Source: Acidocella sp. (GTDB taxonomy: Bacteria > Pseudomonadota > Alphaproteobacteria > Acetobacterales > Acetobacteraceae). Taken from it: a DNA stretch of 64,000 nucleotides. Within the stretch, counting starts at the first letter, position 1; every line of letters begins with the position of its first letter. Below the pieces are notes generated by a model, which was not told where the DNA came from, did no database searches, and saw only the letters and a program-made list of their open reading frames with translations. Both the position numbers and the translations under genes were made by a program. Of the stretch, positions 63,986-64,000 are shown in pieces. The DNA lies in NCBI GenBank assembly GCA_027308685.1, contig DAIDEE010000017.1, positions 1 to 64,000 on the forward strand, in the 5' to 3' direction.

Positions 63986-64000
63986 AAAAAAATATCGGTC

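Overview
The window reads as chromosomal DNA of a moderately GC-rich alphaproteobacterium. The gene order yebC-ruvCAB-ybgC-tolQRA and the chain argS-SPOR-nagZ-M50-scpA-scpB-tatB-tatC-serS are typical alphaproteobacterial blocks. Protein texture and the presence of an N-methylglutamate pathway suggest Rhodospirillales/Acetobacterales (acidophilic Acetobacteraceae are a plausible home), but genus cannot be fixed by reading alone. Genes are packed tightly, with many 1-8 nt ATGA/TTGA/GTGA/TGATG-type overlaps.

Layout. 1-4823 (minus): yebC, ruvC, ruvA, ruvB, ybgC, tolQ, tolR and the 5' part of tolA, which is cut by the window edge. 4890-8654 (minus): three tandem OmpA-like porin/peptidoglycan-binding paralogues, each followed by its own GC-rich hairpin terminator. 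8909-9174: a cold-shock protein. 9335-18336 (minus): a four-gene RND efflux operon (adaptor, two MdtB/MdtC-like pumps, outer-membrane lipoprotein). 18431-28127 (minus): dgt, argS, SPOR protein, nagZ, site-2-type protease, scpA, scpB, ChaC-like gene, tatB, tatC, serS. 28181-32297: erpA and xth (plus), then cysS, trmJ, lpxL (minus). 32404-36631: a divergent Nramp transporter behind a Fur/Mur-like box, an M20 peptidase, yraN and an AI-2E-type membrane protein. 36876-42364: an Xre regulator, 3-mercaptopyruvate sulfurtransferase, cystathionine beta-lyase, an MgtC/DUF4010 protein, a small YnfA/SMR-like protein and a MetX-like hydrolase.

The metabolic centrepiece is 42361-54069, a complete indirect methylamine (N-methylglutamate) pathway on the minus strand: mgdABCD-purU-folD, an Xre-cupin regulator, then mgsABC-gmaS. 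GmaS makes gamma-glutamylmethylamide from methylamine and glutamate, MgsABC converts it to N-methylglutamate, and MgdABCD oxidises that to glutamate plus a C1 unit. FolD and PurU carry the C1 unit through methylene- and formyl-tetrahydrofolate to formate. Both arms have readable sigma70-like promoters with an identical TTGACG -35 box and nearby inverted or direct repeats, making the embedded Xre-cupin protein the obvious candidate regulator.

54140-64000 holds an overlapping operon of a PduO-type cobalamin adenosyltransferase, a Ser/Thr kinase fused to a degenerate PP2C-like domain and a metallophosphoesterase; an aldehyde dehydrogenase with a MerR-like promoter dyad; a ferredoxin-NADP reductase; and an overlapping operon of a circularly permuted ATP-grasp protein, an alpha-E protein and a GT39-like membrane glycosyltransferase. 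No tRNA, rRNA, CRISPR array, insertion sequence or phage gene was seen.
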